Shown: positions 1 through 8,252, counted from the first letter of the stretch. The stretch: 64,000 nucleotides of DNA from Paenibacillus nanensis (GCF_003583765.1 NZ_QXQA01000010.1:1-64000), one strand, 5' to 3'. The notes: generated from the letters alone by a model not told the origin. A program made the numbers and translations.

Positions 1-137
1 AATTGATGGTATAACCTTCCAATACAACCCATGTTGGAGGGTTGTTTGGCATGCTCATTAATCAATATAACACAAGTTCTCATGTTGTTTTGCTGGTAAT
101 GTTGACAAGCTATTAGCTGGTATAGCTCAATGAAAAG

Positions 138-165
138 GAAGCAGTTGCCGTGGGCAAGCTGCTTC
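138..165 (-). repeat. Hairpin, family C copy 1
   Basis: GAAGCAG-TTGCC pairs with GGCAA-GCTGCTTC around a short loop. Read on the minus strand it is followed by TTTTCATTGA, giving a terminator-like outline. The same layout (ATGAAAA next to a GCAGCTGCC-type stem) recurs near 56800 and 57680. Confidence 0.6.
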
Positions 166-322
166 ATCATCTGTAGAACTAAAGTCTCCCGTTAGCCCCA
201 ATCTTGCCCTGTCCTGAATATTAGGGGGTCCAAAATTGGTCGAATTATCATCCATTGACCTGAACTCGACTTTAAAGTCGGTTTCAATTGTCGTTTCTTC
301 GAGAATTTGTGCAACCTTGAGC

Positions 323-369
323 TTGATTAAATTGAGCAATTGATTATAATTACGTTTATATGATTAAAC
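323..369 (+). promoter_or_regulatory. Promoter and operator of the ArsR-type gene
   Basis: A -35-like TTGATT (323-328) and TATAAT (345-350) are 16 bp apart. Four bases after the -10 lies GTTTATATGATTAAAC (354-369), whose arms GTTTA/TAAAC are inverted; it would cover the start of transcription. A near-identical site sits at 771-786 before the next gene. Repressor binding there is inference. Confidence 0.6.
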
Positions 370-393
370 GAATGAACATAAAGGATGGATCGT

Positions 394-717
394 ATGAGCG
401 GGAGAACTGCACATATTCTGCAACAATTTAAAGAGTGTATCCCATTATTGGAAGTGCTGACCGATGAAAACCGCCAAGCTATTATTATGCTGCTAGCACA
501 CAACAAATCCGGCCTGAATGTTAATACGATATCAGGTAATGTAAACTTGTCTAGACCGGCTGTATCCCATCATCTAAAGGTATTGAAACAGTCTGGTTTT
601 ATTACATCAGAAAAAAAAGGTGTAGAAAATTATTATGTTCTGACTGTCCGTAAACCACTTGAACAACTTAAATCATTAATCGGTGCTGTTGAAGACGAGT
701 GTAATTGGACACAGTGA
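394..717 (+). CDS. ArsR-family winged-helix repressor
   Basis: A small DNA-binding regulator of about 107 residues. It has the ArsR-type winged-helix layout: an N-terminal helix, a helix-turn-helix with VNLSRPAVSHHLKVLK, then a wing with GFITSEKKGVENYY. No clustered Cys/His metal site is visible, so it may not be a metal sensor. The ATG at 394 is preferred to the one at 385 because AAAGG (380-384) is nine bases upstream of it but touches the earlier one. It precedes an oxidoreductase gene whose promoter carries the same operator type, so it probably represses itself and that gene in response to an unknown reactive compound. Base composition is AT-richer than most of the window. Confidence 0.85.
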   Translation: MSGRTAHILQQFKECIPLLEVLTDENRQAIIMLLAHNKSGLNVNTISGNVNLSRPAVSHHLKVLKQSGFITSEKKGVENYYVLTVRKPLEQLKSLIGAVEDECNWTQ

Positions 718-740
718 GTGCTAAAGGAATTAAAGGGAAA

Positions 741-797
741 CTGAGACAAAGACTTCCCTTTGCATAATTAGTTTATTAGATTAAACCAATAAACATA
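741..797 (+). promoter_or_regulatory. Promoter and operator of the oxidoreductase gene
   Basis: CATAAT (763-768) with a weak -35 CTGAGA (741-746) is followed by GTTTATTAGATTAAAC (771-786) and then AATAAACATAA. This matches the site before the ArsR-type gene at all but two positions of the 16-mer, continues into a shared AATrAACATAA tail, and sits at the same distance from the -10. Confidence 0.6.
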
Positions 798-815
798 AGA
801 GAGGAATAATTAAAT

Positions 816-1817
816 ATGAAAGCCATGATCATTGAGAAGTATGGGAAAAACGTTCCATTGGTGATGACAGAACAACCTGTGCCTAATATCGGAGAACATG
901 ATGTGCTTGTGGAAATTCATGCTTCCAGCTTAAATCCTATTGATTTTAAGATTAAGGAAGGGAAAATGAAATTTCTTTTGAAGTACAAATTTCCTCTAAT
1001 CTTAGGAAATGATTTCGCTGGAGTTGTAGTCAAGGTTGGCGAACGGGTTAGTTCCTTTAAACCCGGAGATGAAGTCTACGGGAGACCCCGCAAAAACCGA
1101 ATCGGAACATTAGCCGAATTTATTGCTGTTCACGAGGAAGATATTTGGCTGAAACCGAAAAATCTAACCTTTGAAGAAGCAGCGTCAATCCCGCTAATTG
1201 GACTTACGACTTATCAGGCTTTTACTGATATTTTAAACTTACAAAAAGGCCAAAAAATTCTGATTCATGCAGGTTCGGGTGGCGTAGGGACCTTCGCCAT
1301 TCAATTAGCCAAGCTGATGGGCGCCTTTGTTGCTACAACAGCAAGTGATAGAGGCTATGAATTGGTCAAATCATTAGGGGCCGATCTTATTATTAATTAT
1401 AAACATGAGAATTTCGAAGAACTGCTTACCGGATATGACGCAGTCTTTGATACTTTAGGCGGAGCAGCTTTGGAAAAATCATTTCGCATTCTGAAGCCAG
1501 GCGGACAAATCGTATCCATTTCCGGCATCCCTAACGCCAAATTTGGAAAAGAGGCAAATTTGGGCTGGGTGAAAACAACAATTTTGTCCATTGTGAGTCG
1601 CAAGATCAAAACTCAAGAGAAGAAAAATCAAACGAAATATCACTTCCTGTTTATGAAGCCGAGTGGGTCGCAATTGAAGATATTAAAGGACTTTATTGAA
1701 GGAGGTCTAATAAAGCCTATTATTGATAAGATATATCATTTGTCAGATACCGAGCAAGCATTTAACTACCTGGAGAGCGGACGGGCCAAAGGAAAGGTAG
1801 TCATTAGAATAAAGTAA
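816..1817 (+). CDS. NAD(P)-dependent medium-chain oxidoreductase (quinone reductase type)
   Basis: A 333-residue medium-chain dehydrogenase/reductase. The N-terminal GroES-like half has the SSLNPIDFKI and GNDFAGVV motifs; the Rossmann half has HAGSGGVGTFAIQLAK near residue 150. The zinc-binding residues of true alcohol dehydrogenases are not seen, so this is the zinc-free quinone reductase/enoyl reductase branch that reduces quinones or alpha,beta-unsaturated carbonyls with NADPH. GAGAGGA precedes the ATG. The shared operator with the upstream ArsR-type gene suggests induction by an electrophile or quinone, which is inference. A terminator follows at 1864-1889. Confidence 0.85.
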   Translation: MKAMIIEKYGKNVPLVMTEQPVPNIGEHDVLVEIHASSLNPIDFKIKEGKMKFLLKYKFPLILGNDFAGVVVKVGERVSSFKPGDEVYGRPRKNRIGTLAEFIAVHEEDIWLKPKNLTFEEAASIPLIGLTTYQAFTDILNLQKGQKILIHAGSGGVGTFAIQLAKLMGAFVATTASDRGYELVKSLGADLIINYKHENFEELLTGYDAVFDTLGGAALEKSFRILKPGGQIVSISGIPNAKFGKEANLGWVKTTILSIVSRKIKTQEKKNQTKYHFLFMKPSGSQLKILKDFIEGGLIKPIIDKIYHLSDTEQAFNYLESGRAKGKVVIRIK

Positions 1818-1863
1818 TTCTAGAAAGAATCCAACCAAGCACAATCTCTTTTTCGACTGCAGA

Positions 1864-1889
1864 CTGCAGCCAAGCCGGCTGCAGTTTTT
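1864..1889 (+). terminator. Intrinsic terminator after the oxidoreductase
   Basis: CTGCAGCC (1864-1871) pairs with GGCTGCAG (1877-1884) and is followed by TTTTT. Confidence 0.75.
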
Positions 1890-1910
1890 GTTACACTTTA
1901 TGAACTTGTA

Positions 1911-1957
1911 AGCGGCAGCCCATGACTTTTTTTCGTCGTAGGCTGCCGCTTTTTTTA
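1911..1957. repeat. Hairpin repeat family A, copy 1
   Basis: AGCGGCAGCC (1911-1920) pairs with GGCTGCCGCT (1941-1950), followed by TTTTTTT. The loop contains ATGACTTT and TTCGTCG, which resemble loop sequences of the hairpins at 9215-9258 and 53382-53424. It may also act as a terminator between the convergent oxidoreductase and galactokinase genes. Confidence 0.7.
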
Positions 1958-1974
1958 TGGTAAAATTAAACAAT

Positions 1975-3267
1975 CTAAGCTTGCAAAAGGGTATTCAAGC
2001 AAACCGCTCCGATCTCGCGCACGCGGATCGTGAACAGTTCTTTTCCGGTTGTACGGCCGATGAGCTCCCGGTATTCCGCAACCGCCGCATGCGGCAGAAC
2101 GGCGAGGATGACGCCGGCAAAGCCGCCGCCGTGTACTCTGCAGGCGCCTTCGCCAATCCGGTCAATGAACCGTTCGGTAATGGCGAGGGTTAGCGCAATC
2201 CCTTGTTCGCGGGACACGGACTCCTGGTAAATGTTCTGGAGCCATTTCCACGAGGAATTGCCGGAAGCGGTAATGAGCTTCAGCACCTTCTGCCATTCGC
2301 CGGCATTTATGGCTTCTACCTGCTGCCCGACACGGTCATTCTCTTCCAAATAGTGCAGCGCGCGCAGCACCGCCCGGTCTCCGACAGTATCGCGCAGTTC
2401 CGTGAGACGGCTGTAAATCATCTCTGCCGTCAAATCGCGGCAAACCTCAGCGCCGAATTGCTGCGCGACCGCCCGCATCTCGTTCGGGATCGACGCGTAA
2501 TCCTCCGTCAGGTCCGCATGGTTGCCGCCAGTGCTGACAATGACAAGGCTGTAGCCAGCGTCTTCGAAGGTACCTGGAATTGGCTCGATTTGCGGCTCTG
2601 TCGGCTCTTTGAAGTCGATTGTAATCATTCCGCCGTATGCGCAGGCCATTTGGTCCAGCATCCCGGAGGGCTTGTTCCAATAAAGGTTTTCAGCATGCTT
2701 GCCGATGCGCGACATCATGACCGCATCCAGGCTGCCTTCATTATAGAACGTGCTCAGAATCTGACAGATCAGCATTTCAAATGAAGCAGAAGAGCTAAGT
2801 CCTGACGCCGGCAGCACGCTGCTGCTCACGTAAGCATTGAAACCGCCGATCCGATAACCGTGCTTCTGGAAGCCGTGCGCAATACCGCGAATAAGTGCGG
2901 CCGTTCCTCCCTCGCCTTCCTGTGGCTCCAGATTGTCCAAATGGATGACGGCCAGACCTGGATATCCTTCGGAAAACACGGTAATGACACCGCTGTCCAC
3001 TGCTGCCGCAGCCGCAATCGTATCCAACTGAATGCTAGCCGCCAGCACCCGTCCATTGTTATGATCGGTATGATTACCGCCAATCTCCGTGCGGCCCGGC
3101 GCGCTGAAGTAGTTCAGCGTCCCAATCTCTCCGTAATTGGCAAGATAGCCTTCCATACACCTCCGGTACCTGCCAATTTGCTGCTCCTGCTGCTCCCGGC
3201 CGTACATCGTCTCCAGCAATTGCTGTGTCTCATCCAAACCAAATAGCTGTTCGAAATGTTCGTTCAT
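1975..3267 (-). CDS. galK: Galactokinase (GHMP kinase family)
   Basis: Phosphorylates galactose to galactose-1-phosphate with ATP in the Leloir pathway. It shows the galactokinase signature GRTEIGGNHTDHNNG (about residues 58-72), the GHMP ATP loop LPASGLSSSASFEML, and a C-terminal GHMP motif GGGFAGVILAV. At 430 residues it is longer than the roughly 390-residue classical enzymes, mainly through an N-terminal extension. AGGAGG lies 11 bases before the ATG at 3267, so the longer frame to 3339 is not preferred. It stands alone without galE or galT nearby. The beta-galactosidase at 19.6 kb could supply galactose. Confidence 0.88.
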   Translation of the reverse strand: MNEHFEQLFGLDETQQLLETMYGREQQEQQIGRYRRCMEGYLANYGEIGTLNYFSAPGRTEIGGNHTDHNNGRVLAASIQLDTIAAAAAVDSGVITVFSEGYPGLAVIHLDNLEPQEGEGGTAALIRGIAHGFQKHGYRIGGFNAYVSSSVLPASGLSSSASFEMLICQILSTFYNEGSLDAVMMSRIGKHAENLYWNKPSGMLDQMACAYGGMITIDFKEPTEPQIEPIPGTFEDAGYSLVIVSTGGNHADLTEDYASIPNEMRAVAQQFGAEVCRDLTAEMIYSRLTELRDTVGDRAVLRALHYLEENDRVGQQVEAINAGEWQKVLKLITASGNSSWKWLQNIYQESVSREQGIALTLAITERFIDRIGEGACRVHGGGFAGVILAVLPHAAVAEYRELIGRTTGKELFTIRVREIGAVCLNTLLQA

Positions 3268-3442
3268 CCTGAATGGTTCCTCCTGACCTTTACTGTTTAT
3301 GTAGTAGTTGTTATATCTATTGTAGTCGAAGAGCGGCATTCACGGATAGGATGAATATGCAAGCAATAGGCGGTTTTAGAAATCCAATCCTCCGTTAAGG
3401 ATTGGCATGTTTGATTACCTTTTATAAGGAGCGTGGATTTGA

Positions 3443-3982
3443 ATGAAGCAGGTGCTTATTCCGAAGGCATTACAAGAAATGTTAGGTGAAAGGCAATCTA
3501 TTGGATCTATGGCGTCCATCCTGCTATTTGGGGCAATTCTGAGCATAGCTGCCGTTATGCGATTTCCCGACATGTATGATGGAATACCGCTATGGCAGAG
3601 GGTGCTCTCATTCCTGTTGATCTTTGACATCTTTTGCGGATGCATCGCGAACTTCACGGAGTCTACGAACAACTATTACGCCGCTCGTCATAAAATGCGC
3701 CTCCTCTTTATTGCCGTGCACGTTCACATCGTTGTGCTGGCCTTACTGCTTGAAACGGATGTGATGAATGCCGTCTGGGTTTGGTTATACACGATTGTAA
3801 GCGCGTTTGTCATTAATGGGTTAACGGGGCCGCGTCAGCGTTTCGTTGGGGGATTGCTGCTGGCTGGCGGCTTAGGCTGGGTCCCGATGCTTCCGAATAT
3901 GGAGCTCTTTACGCTCATTGTCAGCTTATTGTTTATGTTGAAGGTTTTATACGCTTTTAGCGTGAACCACTACGCCAAATAA
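3443..3982 (+). CDS. Unknown integral membrane protein
   Basis: A 179-residue hydrophobic protein with about five or six membrane segments, roughly at residues 24-42, 53-72, 87-105, 110-130, 138-154 and 157-175. Charged residues are few and concentrated in the loops. AAGGAG precedes the ATG. I do not recognise the family and see no catalytic motif. The next gene also encodes a membrane protein, but about 155 bases separate them, so co-transcription is uncertain. Confidence 0.65.
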   Translation: MKQVLIPKALQEMLGERQSIGSMASILLFGAILSIAAVMRFPDMYDGIPLWQRVLSFLLIFDIFCGCIANFTESTNNYYAARHKMRLLFIAVHVHIVVLALLLETDVMNAVWVWLYTIVSAFVINGLTGPRQRFVGGLLLAGGLGWVPMLPNMELFTLIVSLLFMLKVLYAFSVNHYAK

Positions 3983-4138
3983 AAGTGAAGCTCGCAATTG
4001 TTGTCCTCAACACCGGCCGAATGGATGGTCCCGGACTGGACCAAGGTCCGGGTTCGATTCCATCCGTCAGGAGGATGATGAGACTTAGAAGAAAGAGCTA
4101 CAATGAGAGCAACAATAAGAGAAAGCGTGGTTGTATTC

Positions 4139-4918
4139 ATGAAGAAACAAAGCGCCTTGCAATCGTGGAAAATGCTCATCCTGTCGCTTCCCAAGGGGAT
4201 CGCAGCGTTCGTTATTTTGGTAGCCGGTTTGTCCGTAAGCCTTCCGCTATCGGTATTTTTGATCGGTGTGCCTCTACTGGCTGCAACGCTGGCCGCGTGC
4301 CGGGCGATAATGGTGGGAGAAGGAAGGTACGCGACAGCCTGGTTCCAAGGTAAGGAGAAGGCGGCCGTTACCGCTCCCCAGGGGACGGCACCCGGCGAAC
4401 AGCGGGGATGGCGGCCCTGGCTGTTGTCTGTTCTGAAGGACGGCAAATCGTACCGCGGCATTCTGTTCGGGATCATGCAGCTTCCGATCGGCATCGCGGC
4501 GTTCACCTTTGCTATCGTGCTGCCCGTAACCGCTTTTGCGGTTCTGCTCTCGCCGGCTGCTTACGAGGTAAGTATGCGGCTGTTCGATTTCAACTTGTTT
4601 TCGCATAAATGGGGGCTGGACCTGTTGTTCGACTTGGACTTGACGTCCGCCCAACGCTCCTGGATCGCCGGCGGGGTCGGCTTGGTGTTTACTTTGCTGC
4701 TGCCGCTCATGCTTAAAGGTCTTGGCCGCTGGTATGCGGCTTGGGTTATGAGCGTGTCGGGCCCCGAGCCCGTTCACCGTCCTAACCCGGAAGGGACCTA
4801 TGGCGGGGGCAGTTACGCCATCCCAATGGAAGCGCATGAGATTGCTGCGACCCAATCGGGACGACTTGTCCCGTCATTCGGCGAAACGATTGGCGCCGCC
4901 GATCTTCCAACAAGATAA
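4139..4918 (+). CDS. Stand-alone putative sensor-domain membrane protein
   Basis: The protein has two hydrophobic hairpins separated by a polar stretch. The first runs about residues 12-45 (SLPKGIAAFVILVAG, FLIGVPLLAATLAACR). The second runs about residues 105-140 (MQLPIGIAAFTFAIV), with a last membrane segment near residue 190. This resembles the Pfam 'Sensor' domain that precedes the kinase in some actinobacterial histidine kinases; here it stands alone with no kinase. The start is uncertain: ATG at 4139 gives the cleaner N-terminus, ATG at 4103 has AGAAGAAAGAG upstream. A strong terminator follows. Assignment is from memory of the pattern. Confidence 0.6.
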   Translation: MKKQSALQSWKMLILSLPKGIAAFVILVAGLSVSLPLSVFLIGVPLLAATLAACRAIMVGEGRYATAWFQGKEKAAVTAPQGTAPGEQRGWRPWLLSVLKDGKSYRGILFGIMQLPIGIAAFTFAIVLPVTAFAVLLSPAAYEVSMRLFDFNLFSHKWGLDLLFDLDLTSAQRSWIAGGVGLVFTLLLPLMLKGLGRWYAAWVMSVSGPEPVHRPNPEGTYGGGSYAIPMEAHEIAATQSGRLVPSFGETIGAADLPTR

Positions 4919-4930
4919 TAACGGTTCTAG

Positions 4931-4984
4931 AACTTCCTATAAGAGCAAACCGGCATCTGGTGCTCGTATAGGAGGTTTTTTTCT
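4931..4984 (+). terminator. Intrinsic terminator
   Basis: AACTTCCTATAAGAGCA (4931-4947) pairs with TGCTCGTATAGGAGGTT (4960-4976) with a few mismatches, then a T-run. Confidence 0.8.
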
Positions 4985-5114
4985 ATATGGAATGTAAAGT
5001 ACGTACTTTCAGGGGCAGGATTGCCTCATGGCGCGCCGAATAATCCCTTCATGCAGCTTCTATTTTATAGGGGCTGGTGGAGGGCAAGCTTTTGACGGTG
5101 GGGTTATCAAAGAC

Positions 5115-5726
5115 ATGTTTCGTTTTTTTAAGCGCAAAAATAAATGTTCTATGCCTCCGCAAGTCCGCATTTCAATTGAAGAGCAGCTCGCCAACTTGGG
5201 TAGAGTGGGCATTACGCTCAAAGAGAATGTAGAAATCAGGGACATAATCGATTTTGAGATCGGCGATTATGAGGAATGCCCTTACATTCATCTTCTTATG
5301 AGTATGGGAAGGGAAAGGGAAGGCGTTGGTGATGAATACCCGTCAAACGATGTTTGGTGCTTCGACCGCGAATGTATCGAGGACCACGGGGACTATGCCT
5401 ATGGATTAAAACGAATTGCAGATATGCTCGTGCCGTTTATAAGCGTAACCGACATTCAGGACTACGTGGATATTGAAGCAAGCGAAGTATGGATCGCTTT
5501 TAAAGCTAACGGCAAAGATTATTGTTACTCGCTTTCCGTGCAGGACGATTGGATGAGCCTTGAAGTCTTCGTCATCTTTTCTGAATTGCTTGCCGAGAGC
5601 GGCAGCAGTCTAAGATTCTTTTTTACTGACACTGGCAATGAAATTTTAGTCGTGCTTATGGACCGAAACCACTTCCGTCAGCTGAATGGGCTGATCAATA
5701 TTTTTCTTCCCTTTACCCGAGCATAG
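5115..5726 (+). CDS. Conserved-looking protein of unknown function
   Basis: A soluble acidic protein of about 203 residues. A basic N-terminus (FRFFKRKNK) is followed by a helical segment (VRISIEEQLANLG) and a mixed alpha/beta body with the phrases NDVWCFDRECIEDHGDYAYG and DYVDIEASEVWIAF. No enzyme motif, signal peptide or membrane segment is visible. I recall similar uncharacterised proteins with a W-FDTECIEDHGDY-type motif in Gram-positive bacteria, without a known function. The ATG at 5115 is chosen because GGTGGGG lies 10 bases upstream; the frame is open back to 5028. Confidence 0.65.
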   Translation: MFRFFKRKNKCSMPPQVRISIEEQLANLGRVGITLKENVEIRDIIDFEIGDYEECPYIHLLMSMGREREGVGDEYPSNDVWCFDRECIEDHGDYAYGLKRIADMLVPFISVTDIQDYVDIEASEVWIAFKANGKDYCYSLSVQDDWMSLEVFVIFSELLAESGSSLRFFFTDTGNEILVVLMDRNHFRQLNGLINIFLPFTRA

Positions 5727-5801
5727 GGAGAATGGAGGATAAGGTTTACCATACCGAATCACATCATTTCTAGTCCCTCGCCGAAGGCTCCTAGTTAATA
5801 T

Positions 5802-5830
5802 TTGACAGATCAGTACAAAATGCATAAGAT
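5802..5830 (+). promoter_or_regulatory. tetR promoter with operator between -35 and -10
   Basis: TTGACA (5802-5807) and TAAGAT (5825-5830) are 17 bp apart. The spacer contains GATCAGTACAAAA (5808-5820), the half-matched form of the palindrome before the MFS gene. A repressor bound here would block polymerase. Confidence 0.7.
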
Positions 5831-5864
5831 ATATGGTAAATCAGCATAAAAGGGGGGAGAGGAA

Positions 5865-6455
5865 ATGGGGAAAAGCGGAAGACCCCGAGAGTTTCGCGAT
5901 ACGGCGGTTATCGATGCAGCCATGGAGCTTTTTTGGACCAACGGCTATGAGGCCTGTTCTACGGAAGATTTATGCAAGCAAACGGGACTTGGAAGAGGAA
6001 GTTTGTATAATGCATTCGGAAGCAAGCATGTCATCTATGAGAAGGTGCTGCTTCGTTATCATGAGATCGGCATCGAAGCTCAAATTGCGATACTGCAACA
6101 GCCGGTCCCCGTCAAGGACCGCATCCGTGCTCTGCTGGATTGGGTCATCCATGAGGATTTCTCTGAAAAAGGCCGAAGAGGCTGCCTGTTGATTAACGCC
6201 GCAATGGAGCGGGCGCAAAGAGACCCGACGGTCGAACGAATTTTCAATCAACACGTGAACCGACTGGAGGAAGCCTTGAGACAAACCATCGAGGAGGGAC
6301 GAAACTCCGGAGAGATCGCGCTATCCCGCGAAACCAACGAGTTAGCGAGCCTGTTCCTTAGCAGTTACTACGGATTAAGAGTGTTAAACGTCGCGGCGCA
6401 AAGCCGCGAAAGAGCGGTACAAACGGCCGAAGCAACGCTGAAATTATTGTTTTAA
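5865..6455 (+). CDS. TetR/AcrR-family repressor
   Basis: A 196-residue one-component regulator. The N-terminal TetR helix-turn-helix is clear: GRPREFRDTAVIDAAMELF, then CKQTGLGRGSLYNAFGSKH at about residues 38-56. The rest is an all-helical ligand and dimer domain of the usual length. GGGGGGAGAGG precedes the ATG. A MFS transporter gene starts 64 bases after its stop, and both promoters carry GATCAGTACAAAA-type sites, so it most likely represses both until an exported drug or metabolite binds. The ligand cannot be told from the sequence. Confidence 0.9.
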   Translation: MGKSGRPREFRDTAVIDAAMELFWTNGYEACSTEDLCKQTGLGRGSLYNAFGSKHVIYEKVLLRYHEIGIEAQIAILQQPVPVKDRIRALLDWVIHEDFSEKGRRGCLLINAAMERAQRDPTVERIFNQHVNRLEEALRQTIEEGRNSGEIALSRETNELASLFLSSYYGLRVLNVAAQSRERAVQTAEATLKLLF

Positions 6456-6481
6456 CGTTGCAGGCCGCTTTTTCGAAATAC

Positions 6482-6502
6482 TTTTGTACTGATCAGTAAA
6501 AT
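6482..6502 (+). promoter_or_regulatory. TetR-type operator before the MFS gene
   Basis: TTTTGTACTGATCAGTAAAA is nearly a perfect palindrome centred on TGATCA. Its reverse complement shares ATCAGTACAAAA with the site in the tetR promoter. Confidence 0.7.
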
Positions 6503-6519
6503 ATAGGGAGGTTGATCCT

Positions 6520-7704
6520 ATGCCTTTAGCGATTTACGCATTAGGTCTTATGATTTTTTCTATGACGACATCGGAATTTATGGTGTCCGGGATGATGATT
6601 TCCTTAGCGAACGAATTTGGGGTTTCAATAGCGGCTGTCGGATATTTGATATCGGCCTATGCCGCAGGGATGATCTTGGGCGGACCGATGCTAACGAGCG
6701 CTTTTCTTAAAATAACGAGAAAACAAGCATTCCTCTTGCTTTCCTCGATTTTCCTGATCGGTCAAATACTCGGGGCCGTAGCCACTAACTACGAGATGAT
6801 GCTGGCGGCAAGGATCATCACGGGGATCTCATCAGCTGCTTGCTTCGGCGTTTCCCTGGCGATTTGCTTCGACATGGTCGGGCCGGAAAAGCGTGGACTC
6901 GCCGCATCCGTTGTCCTTGGCGGTCTCATGGTCGCTACTGCGCTCGGTTTGCCGATTGCGATGTTATTTGACCAATATTTCGGTTGGCGTTCAAGCTTCT
7001 GGGCGGTTGTCGTGCTGGTGCTTATATCCGGAATTCTTGGCATTAAAGCGATACCTTCCTCTTTAAGAGCCGAATCAGTTAGTTTGCGTAAGGAACTATC
7101 AGTCTTTAAGAATGCCCATCTTTGGGCTGCCTATTCGACTAGTATGTTGATTATCGGTGCGACATTCTCGGCATTTAGTTACTTTACACCGATTCTAGAT
7201 CGACTCTCTGGCTTTAATTCCTCTGCAATTCCGCTTCTTCTGGGCGTTTACGGAGCTGCGACCGTTATAGGCAACGTCGTAACGGGACGATTAGCCGATC
7301 GTTTTATGATGCCAACCCTTGTTATCGGTCTACTTTCATTGACTTCCGCATTAGTCGTATTCGGTTTCTTCGTTCGTAACCCTTATGTATCCATAGCTGC
7401 GGTTATGGTCATCGGATTGACGGGGGTGACCATGAATCCCGCGATGACAGCACGGATCGCACGCGTTGCAGGCACCGGAGCCTTAGTCACTACAGTGCAT
7501 GGCTCTATTATTAGTCTGGGTATCGTCGTGGGCTCCACCCTTGGCGGGATGGCTATCGATGCCGGATATGGGACCGTCTCCCCGCTATGGGTCGGCGCTT
7601 CTTTAGGGGCGCTTGGATTAATTTCTTTACTGCCCTATCTAGCTCAGAGCAACCGTAAAGTGGCGAAATCTACCCTGAAGCCCTGCACTGACGCGTCCGA
7701 ATAG
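6520..7704 (+). CDS. MFS exporter, DHA1 (12-TM) type
   Basis: A 394-residue major facilitator with about 12 membrane segments. Motifs include SMTTSEFMVSGMM in the first helix, SAYAAGMILGGPML and the helix-4 sequence AARIITGISSAACFG. This fits the DHA1/AraJ/Cmx group of proton-coupled exporters of drugs or small metabolites. GGGAGG lies seven bases before the ATG. It follows a TetR-type gene and has the matching operator in its promoter, so it is probably induced by its own substrate. Chloramphenicol-type and purine-type substrates are both known in this group; I cannot choose. Confidence 0.85.
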   Translation: MPLAIYALGLMIFSMTTSEFMVSGMMISLANEFGVSIAAVGYLISAYAAGMILGGPMLTSAFLKITRKQAFLLLSSIFLIGQILGAVATNYEMMLAARIITGISSAACFGVSLAICFDMVGPEKRGLAASVVLGGLMVATALGLPIAMLFDQYFGWRSSFWAVVVLVLISGILGIKAIPSSLRAESVSLRKELSVFKNAHLWAAYSTSMLIIGATFSAFSYFTPILDRLSGFNSSAIPLLLGVYGAATVIGNVVTGRLADRFMMPTLVIGLLSLTSALVVFGFFVRNPYVSIAAVMVIGLTGVTMNPAMTARIARVAGTGALVTTVHGSIISLGIVVGSTLGGMAIDAGYGTVSPLWVGASLGALGLISLLPYLAQSNRKVAKSTLKPCTDASE

Positions 7705-7761
7705 CTTTTAAATGCTTATCCGCCCTCGCTCAACTAGCGGGAATGATAGTTAAATTGAGGA

Positions 7762-7804
7762 GTTAACGAGGCTGCCAGAAATTATGCTTGGCAGCCTCAT
7801 TAAA
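7762..7804. repeat. Hairpin family B, copy 1
   Basis: GAGGCTGCC (7768-7776) pairs with GGCAGCCTC (7790-7798), extended by TTAA at both ends. It lies after the MFS gene and could end transcription, but it has no long T-run. Similar stems recur at 8308-8338 and, more degenerate, at 57610-57647. Confidence 0.6.
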
Positions 7805-8006
7805 CTAAGGTCTTGAAATTAGAGTGATATTAGGGTGCTTAATCGTAATGGCATTCAAGCTAAACAATTTATTGATCGGCAGCCTTTTTACATATTGGTG
7901 ACAGTGCAACTCTGACCGGCAGATAACGTTCCAATATGTGGTACAATTTTATTAAGATTCATTTTTCGGCAGTTTTGGGATGGTCGTTCATACAAAGGAG
8001 GGAAAT

Positions 8007-8252
8007 ATGAGTACATACTTAATTTTTATGTATTATGTTGTTCTTATTATGGTATATGGAATTGTAGGTTATAGGATATTCATTCTAAAGACCTCAAAAT
8101 GGATTAGAGAAAATATTGGTTTGTTAGCAATAACCTTTATCATCACCTTAATTAGTGATTTTGAATATCACATTAAGACTTTAATATTTATTTTAAGTAC
8201 AGGGTTACTTCTCGCCGTACTGTACAGAGCGAAGTTAAACGGCAAACGATAG
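8007..8252 (+). CDS. Small two-to-three-TM membrane protein, unknown
   Basis: An 81-residue very AT-rich gene. The protein has hydrophobic segments at about residues 4-25, 38-52 and 58-72, separated by short polar turns with KTSKWIREN and FEYHIK. The ATG at 8007 is supported by AAAGGAGGG just upstream; the frame open to 7980 has no ribosome site. I do not recognise the family. Its base composition differs sharply from the MFS gene before it, which suggests recent acquisition or a fast-evolving accessory gene. Confidence 0.6.
   Translation: MSTYLIFMYYVVLIMVYGIVGYRIFILKTSKWIRENIGLLAITFIITLISDFEYHIKTLIFILSTGLLLAVLYRAKLNGKR

Larger units (their letters stand above)
1..393. other. Left-edge intergenic region
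   Basis: No gene is supported here. It holds a hairpin at 138-165 (described separately) and the promoter/operator of the ArsR-type gene. An open frame on the minus strand (127-339) lacks a ribosome site and runs into the hairpin, so it is not called. Confidence 0.5.

Noticed and set aside
127-339. Minus-strand 70-codon frame near the left edge
   Set aside because: It starts at TTG without a ribosome site and ends inside a repeat hairpin; no motif is recognised. It could be a remnant, but I cannot support a gene.
1864-1950. Two adjacent stems considered as a riboswitch
   Set aside because: They follow a stop codon between convergent genes, each ends in T residues, and the second belongs to the dispersed hairpin family.
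4010-4072. tRNA-like piece with GGTTCGATTCC and a GGATGG/CCATCC outer stem
   Set aside because: Only two base pairs support a T-arm, and no D-arm or anticodon arm can be placed. It is a hairpin (CCCGGAC/GTCCGGG) that happens to contain a T-loop-like sequence.
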